Below are positions 42,128 to 49,816 of a stretch of 64,000 nucleotides of DNA, in pieces (position 1 is the stretch's first letter; each line of letters opens with the position of its first letter). The translations under genes and the position numbers were made by a program. Location of the stretch: positions 53,334 to 117,333 of the forward strand of contig PLZV01000031.1 in NCBI GenBank assembly GCA_003152315.1, in the 5' to 3' direction. This DNA is from Verrucomicrobiota bacterium (GTDB taxonomy: Bacteria; Verrucomicrobiota; Verrucomicrobiia; Palsa-1439). The notes under the pieces are model-generated. The model did no database searches. It saw only the letters and a list, made by a program, of their open reading frames with translations, and was not told the origin of the DNA.

Positions 42128-42156
42128 ACGATAAGCCTGCGCGATTCACGCTGCAA
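42128..42156 (-). promoter_or_regulatory. Promoter of the squalene synthase gene
   Basis: Minus strand: TTGCAG (42151-42156), 17 bp spacer, TATCGT (42128-42133), 15 nt before the ATG. Confidence 0.45.
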
Positions 42157-42173
42157 GACAATCGGTCAGGCAC

Positions 42174-42824
42174 TCAACCGCCAAACCCAATTCCCCGAAG
42201 AAAGGCGCGCGCCAGAACCATGTGGCCGATGAGGTTGGGGTGAATGCGGTCCTCCGCCAATTCCGTTGGGGCCACCGTGGTCAATAAGCGGTCGAAGGCT
42301 GCCTGCGTATCCACAAACAAGGTCTTGTGGCGCGCGGCGATCTCCCTCACATACCCGCCGTATTTATCCATGCGTGTACGCATGGGGTCCTCGCGGCTCG
42401 GCTCGATGAGATACGGTGTCATCAATACCAGCCCTTTGACTTTGGGTGACGTGCTCACGACCAATTCCTCAAGCGTGGCCTTGTATTCGTCGGGATTCAC
42501 ATGCGCCGCCTTTTCGTGCGGCGTGTCGAATTGGCGCCACACGTCGTTGATCCCGATCATGATGGAAAGCCAATCGGGATTTTTGGCGAGAACGTCGGTG
42601 TTCCACCGCGCCTTCATATGGCGAGCGGTATTTCCGCTCATGCCCATGTTGATAACATGAATACGCGCTTCGGGCTGAACGGCGCCGAGGGTCGCGGCAA
42701 CCAGTGCGACATATCCCACCCCGAGCGCGTTGTCTTTGAAGCCTTCGCCCACCGGCCTCTTCCGTCCACAGTCCGTTATGGAATCTCCGACCATTAACAA
42801 TCGACTGCCTACCTCAATCTTCAT
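42174..42824 (-). CDS. SGNH/GDSL hydrolase
   Basis: A 216-residue SGNH-fold esterase. Block I is 'LLMVGDSITDCGRKRP' (nucleophile Ser15), block II contributes the oxyanion Gly in 'INMGMSGNTARHM', block III is 'IMIGINDVW' (Asn) and block V is 'DRIHPNLIGHMVLA' with the catalytic Asp/His. All four SGNH residues are present. No signal peptide, so it is cytoplasmic. Likely deacylates a carbohydrate or lipid ester; the substrate cannot be determined. Confidence 0.92.
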   Translation of the reverse strand: MKIEVGSRLLMVGDSITDCGRKRPVGEGFKDNALGVGYVALVAATLGAVQPEARIHVINMGMSGNTARHMKARWNTDVLAKNPDWLSIMIGINDVWRQFDTPHEKAAHVNPDEYKATLEELVVSTSPKVKGLVLMTPYLIEPSREDPMRTRMDKYGGYVREIAARHKTLFVDTQAAFDRLLTTVAPTELAEDRIHPNLIGHMVLARAFLRGIGFGG

Positions 42825-42885
42825 GCATAAGATGATTCATGGAGTGGTCGCATTCAGTCGAGCAAAATCCCAGTTGCACCGCGTC

Positions 42886-42914
42886 TTGCACTTGTTTGTC
42901 CTTCGTCACATACT
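42886..42914 (+). promoter_or_regulatory. Promoter of the exported NADAR gene, leaderless
   Basis: TTGCAC (42886-42891), 17 bp spacer, CATACT (42909-42914). The ATG at 42921 is 6 nt beyond the -10, exactly where transcription should start. Confidence 0.5.
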
Positions 42915-42920
42915 TTGGAC

Positions 42921-43607
42921 ATGCGCAGTCGAATCTTGATCACGGCGTTGTGTGCCGTCGTCGCCTTGCTGTTAGCAAATGCGGCCCAAGCGGACTCTGC
43001 CGCCGTGCCGCGAGACCCAAAATACCCGGCGCATTGGTGGACGCCGGTGCCGAAGGAAGGCGCGCCAACCTGGGAAATCCTGCCGCAAGAAGCCGGACCC
43101 GGCGAAGTGATCCTCTCGAAGCGTAACGAACTCGGCCTGCTCTCCAATTTCGCGGCGACCCCGTTCGAGTTTCATGGCAAGCGTTACGCCAGCCTGGAGG
43201 GATTCTGGCAGATGATGAAATACCCGGAAGACACCAACGATCTGCGCGCAACCTTCCCGGGGTTGGAATGGAAACTCACGCGCGAACAGGTTGCGCAACT
43301 CACCGCGTTCGATGCCAAGCATGCCGGCACAGCAGCCGATGCCAACATGAAGAAGATGGGTATCACGTGGGTCACGTTCGAAGGCAAGCGCCTGGAACCA
43401 CGGTCCACGATGTCAGACGAGTATTACAAGCTGATTGTGGAGGCGACCCGTGAAAAGGTCCGGCAGAATCCCGAAGTGCAAAAGGTTTTGCTGGTGACAG
43501 GCGACCTCGTGTTAAAACCCGATCACCATCAAGAGTCAGACGCCGCGCCAGCGTGGCGCTACTACGAAATCCTCACGACCATCCGTACCGAACTGCAGAA
43601 GAAGTAA
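42921..43607 (+). CDS. NADAR-domain protein with signal peptide
   Basis: About 228 residues. A clear signal peptide (RILITALCAVVALLLANAAQA, cleavage about 24-26) precedes a NADAR/YbiA-like domain: 'LGLLSNFAATPFEFHGKRYASLEGFWQMMKYPE' and 'MGITWVTFEGKRLEPRSTMSDEYYKLIVEAT', ending 'LLVTGDLVLKPDHH'. NADAR enzymes are N-glycosidases acting on riboflavin-synthesis intermediates or ADP-ribosylated nucleobases and are normally cytoplasmic. Export to the periplasm is unusual and leaves the substrate open. A TTG two codons upstream is an alternative start. Confidence 0.82.
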   Translation: MRSRILITALCAVVALLLANAAQADSAAVPRDPKYPAHWWTPVPKEGAPTWEILPQEAGPGEVILSKRNELGLLSNFAATPFEFHGKRYASLEGFWQMMKYPEDTNDLRATFPGLEWKLTREQVAQLTAFDAKHAGTAADANMKKMGITWVTFEGKRLEPRSTMSDEYYKLIVEATREKVRQNPEVQKVLLVTGDLVLKPDHHQESDAAPAWRYYEILTTIRTELQKK

Positions 43608-43679
43608 CCGCGGCGCGGGTCGATAACAGGAGTATACGCTTGTAAACAGACTTGAGATTCATTAATCCTCGTAATCGCG

Positions 43680-43769
43680 ATGTGGGAAATCTTAGGAGCG
43701 TGGTTACAATTTGTTTTCGTAATTATTTACGCGTTCTTGGATTACCGCTTCCTCCGGATTCACCGGTGA
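43680..43769 (+). CDS. Possible 29-residue single-span membrane peptide
   Basis: ATG to TGA encodes 'MWEILGAWLQFVFVIIYAFL' followed by 'DYRFLRIHR': one hydrophobic helix then a basic tail, the shape of a small inner-membrane peptide. A promoter-like TTGTAA-N17-TAATCC lies upstream. No homology can be claimed. The rest of 43608-43910 shows nothing else. Confidence 0.3.
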   Translation: MWEILGAWLQFVFVIIYAFLDYRFLRIHR

Positions 43770-43910
43770 CCATGACCTCGTAGACTACGAACCCATACTC
43801 CACCGTGCCCTCACAACAGTCGTCCGAATTCAAATGGCCCAATCAATGGTATTCACAAACGCCCCTGTCCAACCATTGAAGAAATAGGAATCGCCAATAA
43901 TCCACGCCCT

Positions 43911-44465
43911 TCATTCCCGCACAAACGTTCCCACTAAGTCCGCTTCCGCGATAATGTGCCCCTTTATCGCGGCATCGAGTTGTTGACGCGTCACGCGCGG
44001 CGCGAGGTTTGGTTCCGCATCCAGCGCGTACAATTGGAAGTGGTAGTGATGCACGCCGTGGCCGCGGGGTGGTTGCGGGCCGCCGTAGCCAATCGAGCCG
44101 TAGCTGTTCACGCCCTGCTTCACACCACCCAGGCTTCCTACCGTTTCAGTTTTTACAATGTTCTCAGGCAGTCCTGTCGAAGTTCCGGCAATTCCATAAA
44201 TCACCCAGTGGATCCATGTGCCGCCGGGCGCATCGGGATCGTCGCAGATCAGCGCGAAGCTCTTGGTGCCCGGCGGCGCCCCTTCCCATTTCAACAAGGG
44301 TGAGACATCTCCACTATCACGCGAATTCTTCGCCGGGATGGGTTGATTGTTTCGGAAACTCGGACTGGTCAAAGTTAACTGCGCCACAGTTGCCTCCTTT
44401 CCCTCTCCATGCGTGCAAGCGCACACGCTCAAGAGGATTGCGATGATGCAAACACTCGTTTTCAT
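43911..44465 (-). CDS. YbhB/YbcL-type PEBP (Raf kinase inhibitor-like) lipoprotein
   Basis: A 184-residue phosphatidylethanolamine-binding-protein family member. The lipoprotein-type signal 'CIIAILLSVCACTHGEG' is followed by 'LTSPSFRNNQPIPAKNSRDSGDVSPLLKW'. 'FALICDDPDAPGGTWIHWVIYGI' is the ligand-pocket DPDAP...HW motif, and 'YGGPQPPRGHGVHHYHFQLYALD' follows. All signature segments are intact. Bacterial members are periplasmic or cytoplasmic with poorly known ligands. Monocistronic. Confidence 0.9.
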   Translation of the reverse strand: MKTSVCIIAILLSVCACTHGEGKEATVAQLTLTSPSFRNNQPIPAKNSRDSGDVSPLLKWEGAPPGTKSFALICDDPDAPGGTWIHWVIYGIAGTSTGLPENIVKTETVGSLGGVKQGVNSYGSIGYGGPQPPRGHGVHHYHFQLYALDAEPNLAPRVTRQQLDAAIKGHIIAEADLVGTFVRE

Positions 44466-44544
44466 CGCCCTTCATTTTCTCTCTAATCGCCGCCCCGCGC
44501 AAGTTCTGCTTGCAAATCGACCGGAAATCCATATACTGCCTCCA

Positions 44545-44725
44545 GCATCAGGAATGACCCCGGTACGGATCGGGGCCTGCCAACCGAGGCGGGAGCGCCT
44601 ACGGTGGCTTGCTCAGGGCAGTCAGCCTTGAACGATGTGCGAGCGGCAAACTGCCGTTCGAACAATAAGCTCCGCGCAACCGCGCTTCGCTTGATGCGAG
44701 TCGCGGTTTTTGTTTGTCCTGATGC
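44545..44725 (+). ncRNA. Candidate structured RNA upstream of metH
   Basis: A 181 nt segment closed by complementary 9-mers GCATCAGGA (44545-44553) and TCCTGATGC (44717-44725). Inside are CCCCG/CGGGG, a composite stem (CTGCC..GGCAG enclosing CCGaGGCG/CGCCtaCGG), GCGGCA-aac-TGCCGT, and a terminator-like stem before a T-run. I looked for SAM, SAH, cobalamin and folate riboswitch motifs, SRP RNA, tmRNA and RNase P signatures and saw none; 6S RNA is possible by size only. No strand-specific evidence beyond the T-run. Confidence 0.4.
44678..44715 (+). terminator. Intrinsic terminator-like hairpin
   Basis: AACCGCG (44678-44684) pairs with CGCGGTT (44702-44708), running into a T-rich tail TTTTTGTTT. 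It would end or attenuate a transcript starting in 44480-44600, before the small gene at 44749 and metH. Confidence 0.55.
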
Positions 44726-44748
44726 GTGAACCGAAAGGAATACGCATC

Positions 44749-44940
44749 ATGTACGTTACAGCTACACAACCAACGGTCGCCGTCGTCCAACACGAAACTG
44801 CCGTGCTTCGTCAACCGCAACAGACTATTCCGAGGCGCGACGCAATGGCTCTCAGCGCTGCTTTCGCGGAACAACCGAGCACACGCCGACTGGAGGAATG
44901 GGCGGCGGCACTGGATTTCCCGTTGGATTTCCAGATTTAA
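44749..44940 (+). CDS. Small hypothetical protein (63 aa) upstream of metH
   Basis: Encodes 'MYVTATQPTVAVVQHE...' ending 'LEEWAAALDFPLDFQI'. A good GAAAGGA ribosome site precedes the ATG. No membrane segment, no family recognised. It lies between the terminator-like hairpin at 44678 and metH, so its translation could take part in regulating metH, but this is speculative. Confidence 0.45.
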   Translation: MYVTATQPTVAVVQHETAVLRQPQQTIPRRDAMALSAAFAEQPSTRRLEEWAAALDFPLDFQI

Positions 44941-44957
44941 TCAAGCACCAACGCAGA

Positions 44958-44998
44958 CCGGGCTGCCGCTTGTTTTGCGGCGGCCCGGCTGCTAGTGT
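44958..44998 (+). promoter_or_regulatory. Strong hairpin overlapping a metH promoter candidate
   Basis: CCGGGCTGCCGC (44958-44969) pairs with GCGGCGGCCCGG (44977-44988) with one wobble and a 7 nt loop. TTGTTT (44970-44975), a 17 bp spacer and TAGTGT (44993-44998) overlap it, 18 nt before the metH ATG. The hairpin may instead terminate the small upstream gene. Confidence 0.4.
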
Positions 44999-45016
44999 AT
45001 CGCCCTTGGGTTTCGC

Positions 45017-48000
45017 ATGAACGACCGCGCTGATAGAACCAAACTGTTGAAGTCGCTACTGGATGAACGGATCCTCGTGCTCGACGGCGCGATGGGGACG
45101 ATGATCCAGCAGGTCAATCTTACTGCCGACGATTTCGGCGGCGCGGCGCTGGAAGGCTGCAACGAAAACCTCGTGCTCACGCGGCCCGATGTCATACTCG
45201 ACATTCACAGGAAGTATTTCGAGGCGGGCGCGGATATTGTGGAAACGGATACGTTCGGCAGCACGCCCATCGTGCTTGCGGAATACGCCCTCGCGGACAA
45301 ATGCCACGAGATCAATGTCGCCGCCGCCAAAATCGCGCGCCAGGCTGCGGCAGAGTTTTCCACGCCGAACAAGCCGCGCTTCGTCGCGGCGTCGATTGGG
45401 CCGACCACGAAAGCGATCACGGTCACCGGTGGCGTGACGTTTGAGGGATTGATCGAGAATTTTTACCAACAGGTGCGCGGGCTCGCCGAAGGCGGCGCGG
45501 ACATCGTGCTCGTTGAGACCTGCCAAGACACGCGCAATATCAAGGCCGCGCTCATCGGCATCCAGAAAGCCTTCGACGAACTCGGTTACCAATTGCCCAT
45601 CATGGTCTCGGGCACGATTGAACCGATGGGGACAATGCTCGCGGGACAGGCGGCGGATGCTCTTGTCGCTTCCTTGCAGCACGTGGACTTGCTGAGCGTT
45701 GGGTTGAACTGCGCGACCGGTCCTGAATTCATGACCGATCACATCCGCACGATTCACAATATGGCCAACACGCGCGTCTCGTGCTACCCGAACGCCGGGT
45801 TGCCGAATGAAGAAGGGTTGTACCTGGAAACACCGACCACGCTCGCGTCGGCGCTTGAGCGCTTTGTCAAAAACGGCTGGCTCAACATCGTCGGCGGGTG
45901 TTGCGGCACGACGCCGCCGCACATCAAGGCCATCGCGCAAATGGTCGAGGGCAAGGAACCGCGCAAGTTCCGCGCGCAACGCAAATCATGGTACAGCGGC
46001 ATCGAACTTGTCGAAGCGACGGACGACAACCGCCCGCTCATCGTTGGCGAGCGCACCAACGAAGTGGGCTCGCGCGCGTTCAAGCGGCTGATTACCGACG
46101 AGAAATTCGAGGAAGCGACGGAGATCGCCCGCGCCCAGGTCAAAAGCGGCGCGCATATCATCGACATCAACCTCGAAAATACCGACCGCGACGAATTGAC
46201 CGACATCGACCGCTTCTACGAGAAGGTCATCCACAAGGTCAAAGTGCCGTTCATGATCGACTCGACCAATTACAAGTCGGTCGAGCGGGCGCTCACCTAT
46301 TGCCTGGGAAAAAGCATCATCAACTCGATTAATTTCGAGGACGGCGAGGAAAAATTCCACAAGGTATTGCCGCTGGTGAAGAAGTACGGCGCCGCGATCG
46401 TCATCGGCTCGATTGACGAAGACAAGCAGCAGGCGCAGGCCATCACGCGTGAGCGCAAACTCGCCATCGCCCAGCGCGCCCGCGATTATTGCGTCGCCAA
46501 CGGCATCGCCGAGGAAGACATCATCTTCGACCCGCTCGTGTTCCCCTGCGCCACGGGCGATGAGAACTACATCGGCAGTGCCGTTGAGACCATCGAAGGC
46601 GTGCGGCTGATCAAGGCGGCGTTGCCGAAATGTAAAACCATCCTTGGCGTGAGCAATGTCAGCTTCGGCTTGCCGCCGGCGGCGCGCGAGGTCATCAATT
46701 CCGTGTTCCTTTACCACGCGACGAAAGCCGGGCTCGACCTCGCCATCGTCAACGCCGAGAAACTCGAACGTTACGCCACCATTCCCGAGAAGGAACGGAA
46801 GTACGTCGAGGATCTGTTGTGGAATTATCCATTTGAAGGTTACGAAGCGCCGCGTGATTACCGCGAGCAGTCCAAGGAACAGCGCGCGACGATCAATCAG
46901 CATCATATTGCGGCGATCAATGAGCATTTCCGCACTGCCGAGAGTCGCGTGAAGAAGAAGACGTCCGATCTGCCGCTGGACGGACGGCTGGCCAATTACA
47001 TTCTTGAAGGTTCGAAGGAAGGACTCATTCCCGATCTCGACCTGAAGCTTAAGGAAGCCAAGCCGCTGGAGATCATCAACGGCCCGCTCATGGACGGGAT
47101 GAAGGAAGTCGGCCGGCTGTTCAACGCCAACGAGCTGATCGTCGCGGAAGTGCTGCAGAGCGCCGAGGCGATGAAGGCGGCAGTCGCGCACCTTGAACAA
47201 TTCATGGAGAAGAAAGCCGACTCGACCAAGGGCAAGGTCCTGCTCGCGACCGTCAAGGGCGACGTGCATGACATCGGCAAGAACCTCGTTGAGATCATTC
47301 TCTCGAACAACGGCTTCAACGTCATCAATCTCGGCATCAAGGTGCCGCCCGAAGACCTGATCAAGGCCTATCGCGAACACAAGCCCGACGCCATCGGCCT
47401 GTCGGGCCTGTTGGTAAAAAGCGCGCAGCAAATGGTCATCACCGCGGGCGACCTCAAGAACGCGGGCATCACCGTGCCGTTGCTGGTCGGCGGCGCGGCG
47501 TTGAGCGACAAGTTCACGCGCAACCGGATTTCGCCGAGCTACGAACGCGTCGTGGTGTATTGCAAAGACGCGATGACGGGCCTGTCGATCATGAACCGAT
47601 TGATGGACCCCGCCGAGCGCGACAAGGTAATGACGGAACATAAGCCCGTCGCCGTCGCCGCCGTGGTGGAAACTCTACCTGAATTTCCCGAGACGACCGA
47701 GCGCAGCTCGCGGGTGCGCATCGTGCCGCCGTTGCCCTGCCCCTACCCCGAGCGCAAGGTGCGCGACGTGCCGCAGCTTCGGGAAGTGTGGGAATATATT
47801 AATCCCCAGATGCTTTACGTTCGCCATCTCGGTTTCAAAACCAACTACGAGAAAGCCCTGGCCGCCCGCGACCCGAAGGCGCTCGAACTTCACAACCTCG
47901 TCGAGGACGTCCAAGCCGAGGCCGCGAAGTTCATGAAGGTGAAAGCCGTCTGGCAGTTTTTCGACGCGGAAGCGGATGGGAATTCGATCAAGCTGTTTGC

Positions 48001-48643
48001 TCCCGGAAGCCGTCATTCCGAGCTTGTCGAGGAATCTCAGCCTTCCGGGAAGGCGGCGGAGACCGTTGCCGCAAACAACAGCGGCGTCTCGTCTGACTCG
48101 GCTCGACAAGCTCAGGGTGACAGATCAGGAGAGCTGGTGCACACCTTCCATTTCCATCGTCAGCGGAAACCCGACGGCTTGTGTCTGTCGGACTACGTGA
48201 ATCCACCCGGGGATTCTGTCGCCCTGTTCGTGGTTGGCGCGGGCACGGGGATACGTCAACGCGCTGAGGAATACAAAGCGAAGGGCGAATATCTGAAGTC
48301 GCACGCGTTACAAGCGCTCGCCATCGAGACCGCCGAAGCCTGCGCCGAGTGGTTACACAGGCGCATCCGCGAGGACTGGGGTTTCCCCGACCCTGCCGAC
48401 ATGACGATGATCAACCGCTTCACGACTAAATACAGAGGCCGCCGCTACAGCTTCGGCTACCCCGCCTGCCCCGCGTTGGAAGACCAGGCCGGGATTTGGA
48501 AGCTACTGAAGCCGGAGGAGATTGGTGTGCAATTGACCGAAGGCTTCATGATGGACCCCGAAGCCAGCGTGAGCGCGCTGGTGTTCCATCATCCGGATTG
48601 TACTTATTTTGGCGTGGGAGACGTTGCGGATTCTGCGAACTGA
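45017..48643 (+). CDS. metH: Cobalamin-dependent methionine synthase
   Basis: A 1208-residue four-domain enzyme making methionine from homocysteine. Homocysteine domain (about 10-330) with 'VLDGAMGTMIQQ' and zinc cysteines in 'GLNCATGPEF' and 'GGCCGTTPPH'. Pterin domain (about 340-620) with 'IVGERTNEVGSRAFKRL' and 'MIDSTNYK'. Cobalamin domain with axial His751 in 'VKGDVHDIGKNLVEI'. Reactivation domain (about 890-1208) with the AdoMet motif 'RRYSFGYPACPALEDQ'. Residues about 999-1036 are an in-frame palindromic repeat insertion in the reactivation domain (see finding). A truncated copy of the 3' end follows at 49424. Confidence 0.97.
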   Translation: MNDRADRTKLLKSLLDERILVLDGAMGTMIQQVNLTADDFGGAALEGCNENLVLTRPDVILDIHRKYFEAGADIVETDTFGSTPIVLAEYALADKCHEINVAAAKIARQAAAEFSTPNKPRFVAASIGPTTKAITVTGGVTFEGLIENFYQQVRGLAEGGADIVLVETCQDTRNIKAALIGIQKAFDELGYQLPIMVSGTIEPMGTMLAGQAADALVASLQHVDLLSVGLNCATGPEFMTDHIRTIHNMANTRVSCYPNAGLPNEEGLYLETPTTLASALERFVKNGWLNIVGGCCGTTPPHIKAIAQMVEGKEPRKFRAQRKSWYSGIELVEATDDNRPLIVGERTNEVGSRAFKRLITDEKFEEATEIARAQVKSGAHIIDINLENTDRDELTDIDRFYEKVIHKVKVPFMIDSTNYKSVERALTYCLGKSIINSINFEDGEEKFHKVLPLVKKYGAAIVIGSIDEDKQQAQAITRERKLAIAQRARDYCVANGIAEEDIIFDPLVFPCATGDENYIGSAVETIEGVRLIKAALPKCKTILGVSNVSFGLPPAAREVINSVFLYHATKAGLDLAIVNAEKLERYATIPEKERKYVEDLLWNYPFEGYEAPRDYREQSKEQRATINQHHIAAINEHFRTAESRVKKKTSDLPLDGRLANYILEGSKEGLIPDLDLKLKEAKPLEIINGPLMDGMKEVGRLFNANELIVAEVLQSAEAMKAAVAHLEQFMEKKADSTKGKVLLATVKGDVHDIGKNLVEIILSNNGFNVINLGIKVPPEDLIKAYREHKPDAIGLSGLLVKSAQQMVITAGDLKNAGITVPLLVGGAALSDKFTRNRISPSYERVVVYCKDAMTGLSIMNRLMDPAERDKVMTEHKPVAVAAVVETLPEFPETTERSSRVRIVPPLPCPYPERKVRDVPQLREVWEYINPQMLYVRHLGFKTNYEKALAARDPKALELHNLVEDVQAEAAKFMKVKAVWQFFDAEADGNSIKLFAPGSRHSELVEESQPSGKAAETVAANNSGVSSDSARQAQGDRSGELVHTFHFHRQRKPDGLCLSDYVNPPGDSVALFVVGAGTGIRQRAEEYKAKGEYLKSHALQALAIETAEACAEWLHRRIREDWGFPDPADMTMINRFTTKYRGRRYSFGYPACPALEDQAGIWKLLKPEEIGVQLTEGFMMDPEASVSALVFHHPDCTYFGVGDVADSAN
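48012..48121 (+). repeat. Palindromic repeat inserted in frame in metH
   Basis: A 110 bp element bounded by GTCA/TGAC, with 12 bp perfect arms GAGCTTGTCGAG (48020-48031) and CTCGACAAGCTC (48102-48113). It encodes 'RHSELVEESQPSGKAAETVA' and 'ANNSGVSSDSARQAQGDRSG', read through without a stop. Part of it (GAGACCGTTGC and GTCTCGTC.GACTCGGCTCGACA) also occurs at 1926-2000 beside the broken SRAP gene. Confidence 0.8.
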
Positions 48644-48676
48644 TTCCCTGTAGGGCAAGCGGTCCGCTACCGAGAC

Positions 48677-48865
48677 CTAACCCTGCGGACGGCGGCCATC
48701 TTCATCCTCCATCTGGTCAAGAAGACGCGCGCCTTCGATTGCTGCCGCATCGCTCTGCTTTACCTCTTCGTCTTGAAGAGCAAGCTCCAGCAACCTGGCC
48801 TGTACCTCTCGTCGCTGGGCCTCTGTTAGACTGGGTAGTGCGCTGATGATTTCCGCCGTGCTCAT
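48677..48865 (-). CDS. Small acidic hypothetical protein
   Basis: 62 residues: 'MSTAEIISALPSLTEAQRRE' then 'VQARLLELALQDEEVKQSDA', mostly helical and acidic. The shape resembles the addiction-module/antitoxin-type small proteins common beside toxins, but no toxin gene is adjacent, so no function is assigned. The larger frame continuing upstream is repeat-derived and was not used. Confidence 0.5.
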   Translation of the reverse strand: MSTAEIISALPSLTEAQRREVQARLLELALQDEEVKQSDAAAIEGARLLDQMEDEDGRRPQG

Positions 48866-48950
48866 GCAGTAATAATACTGGCGATCACTTCCCGGATTCA
48901 AGGGCGGAAAGGTATAGCTGACGATTGTCCGAAGGGTATCACCGTGATGG

Positions 48951-49100
48951 CTATGTCGCGGTTTCCTGTTTGACGATTCGGCGAGATTGATCCCGCCGGC
49001 GGCGGTTGCTCTCTTTCTTTGCTTCCGCCTTGCTGCCCCAATATGCGCCTGAGCCCTTCTTGGAGCCGCTGTGTTCTGTTTTGTGGGCGCTGTAAGCCAT
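48951..49100 (-). CDS. Small basic conserved-type protein (49 aa)
   Basis: From ATG 49100: 'MAYSAHKTEHSGSKKGSGAY' followed by 'WGSKAEAKKESNRRRRDQSR'. The 'EHSGxKxGxGAYWGxKxxAKxxSxxxRR' arrangement is a recurring small-protein pattern I have seen in unrelated bacteria, of unknown function. Strongly basic, no membrane segment, possibly nucleic-acid or ribosome associated. The start was chosen where the pattern begins. Confidence 0.6.
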   Translation of the reverse strand: MAYSAHKTEHSGSKKGSGAYWGSKAEAKKESNRRRRDQSRRIVKQETAT

Positions 49101-49179
49101 GTCAGTCCTCGTAGCACCAGGATTCTGCGACAACAAAGGTTTGCTGTCAAATGACGGGCAGCTCGGTCGATCTTGACAG

Positions 49180-49219
49180 GTCCCGCAATTCTGCGGGATC
49201 CCGTCGCATGACGGGACTC
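49180..49219. repeat. Exact inverted copy of the 40 bp repeat at 1886-1925
   Basis: Contains the two hairpins TCCCGCA..TGCGGGA and CCCGTCGCATGACGGG. It lies in the gap between the small basic gene and the metH 3' remnant; the rest of 49101-49383 shows nothing else recognisable. Confidence 0.75.
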
Positions 49220-49383
49220 AGAATGACAACCTTCCCGGCTGGCTGAGCGATACATGGTACTACCATGTATCATTGCTTCCCAGACAGGTGATTTCACGTG
49301 AGCGGCGAGTAATCTTTGGCGGTCGCAATTTGCTGGCAGCCCTTGCCTGACGGACTTGATTCGTTTCGCTTAGTCTTTTCGGT

Positions 49384-49740
49384 GTGAGCAAATCGGAACT
49401 CTTGAACTCTTTTGCCGAACCTCACAACCGCTTCACGACGAAATATCGAGGCCGCCGCTACAGCTTCGGCTACCCCGCCTGCCCGGCGTTGGAGGATCAA
49501 GCCGGAATTTGGGAACCGAGCCATGAGGGTAACGGCGAGATGACGTTGCGTCGTTTCAACGCCCGCAGGGTGCGGCGCGCGGGAAGCGAGTCGCATCAAC
49601 TGCTGAAGCCCGAAGAAATCGGCGTGCAGTTGACCGAAGGCTTCATGATGGACCCCGAGGCCAGCGTGAGCGCGCTGGTTTTCCACCATCCCGATTGCAC
49701 TTATTTCGGAGTGGGTGATGTCGAGAACGACGGCGCATAG
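49384..49740 (+). pseudogene. Orphan copy of the metH 3' end
   Basis: From 49424 the frame reads 'NRFTTKYRGRRYSFGYPACP' and after an insertion 'LLKPEEIGVQLTEGFMMDPE' to 'YFGVGDV', the C-terminal 70 residues of MetH including the AdoMet-binding RxxxGYxxCP. A 29-residue in-frame insertion (starting EPSHEGNGEM) splits it. Against metH (48407-48630) I count about 24 differences, all synonymous. A start at 49384 (GTG) would give an 118-residue protein, so expression is possible. Residual fragment of a second metH is the simplest reading. Confidence 0.8.
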
Positions 49741-49816
49741 ACATGGCTCTCACTCTTGAGCAAATCAAGCAAGGCGATTAGGCCATATGAGGCTGGGGAA
49801 GCACGTAAACTGGCCT

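Noticed and set aside
44545..44725. SRP RNA, tmRNA, RNase P RNA, or a known SAM/SAH/cobalamin riboswitch
   Set aside because: The diagnostic motifs of each were looked for by eye and not found; only 6S RNA by size remains weakly possible.
45986..47641. 551-codon minus-strand open frame inside metH
   Set aside because: A high-GC shadow of metH; low-complexity His/Arg/Val-rich translation without family motifs.
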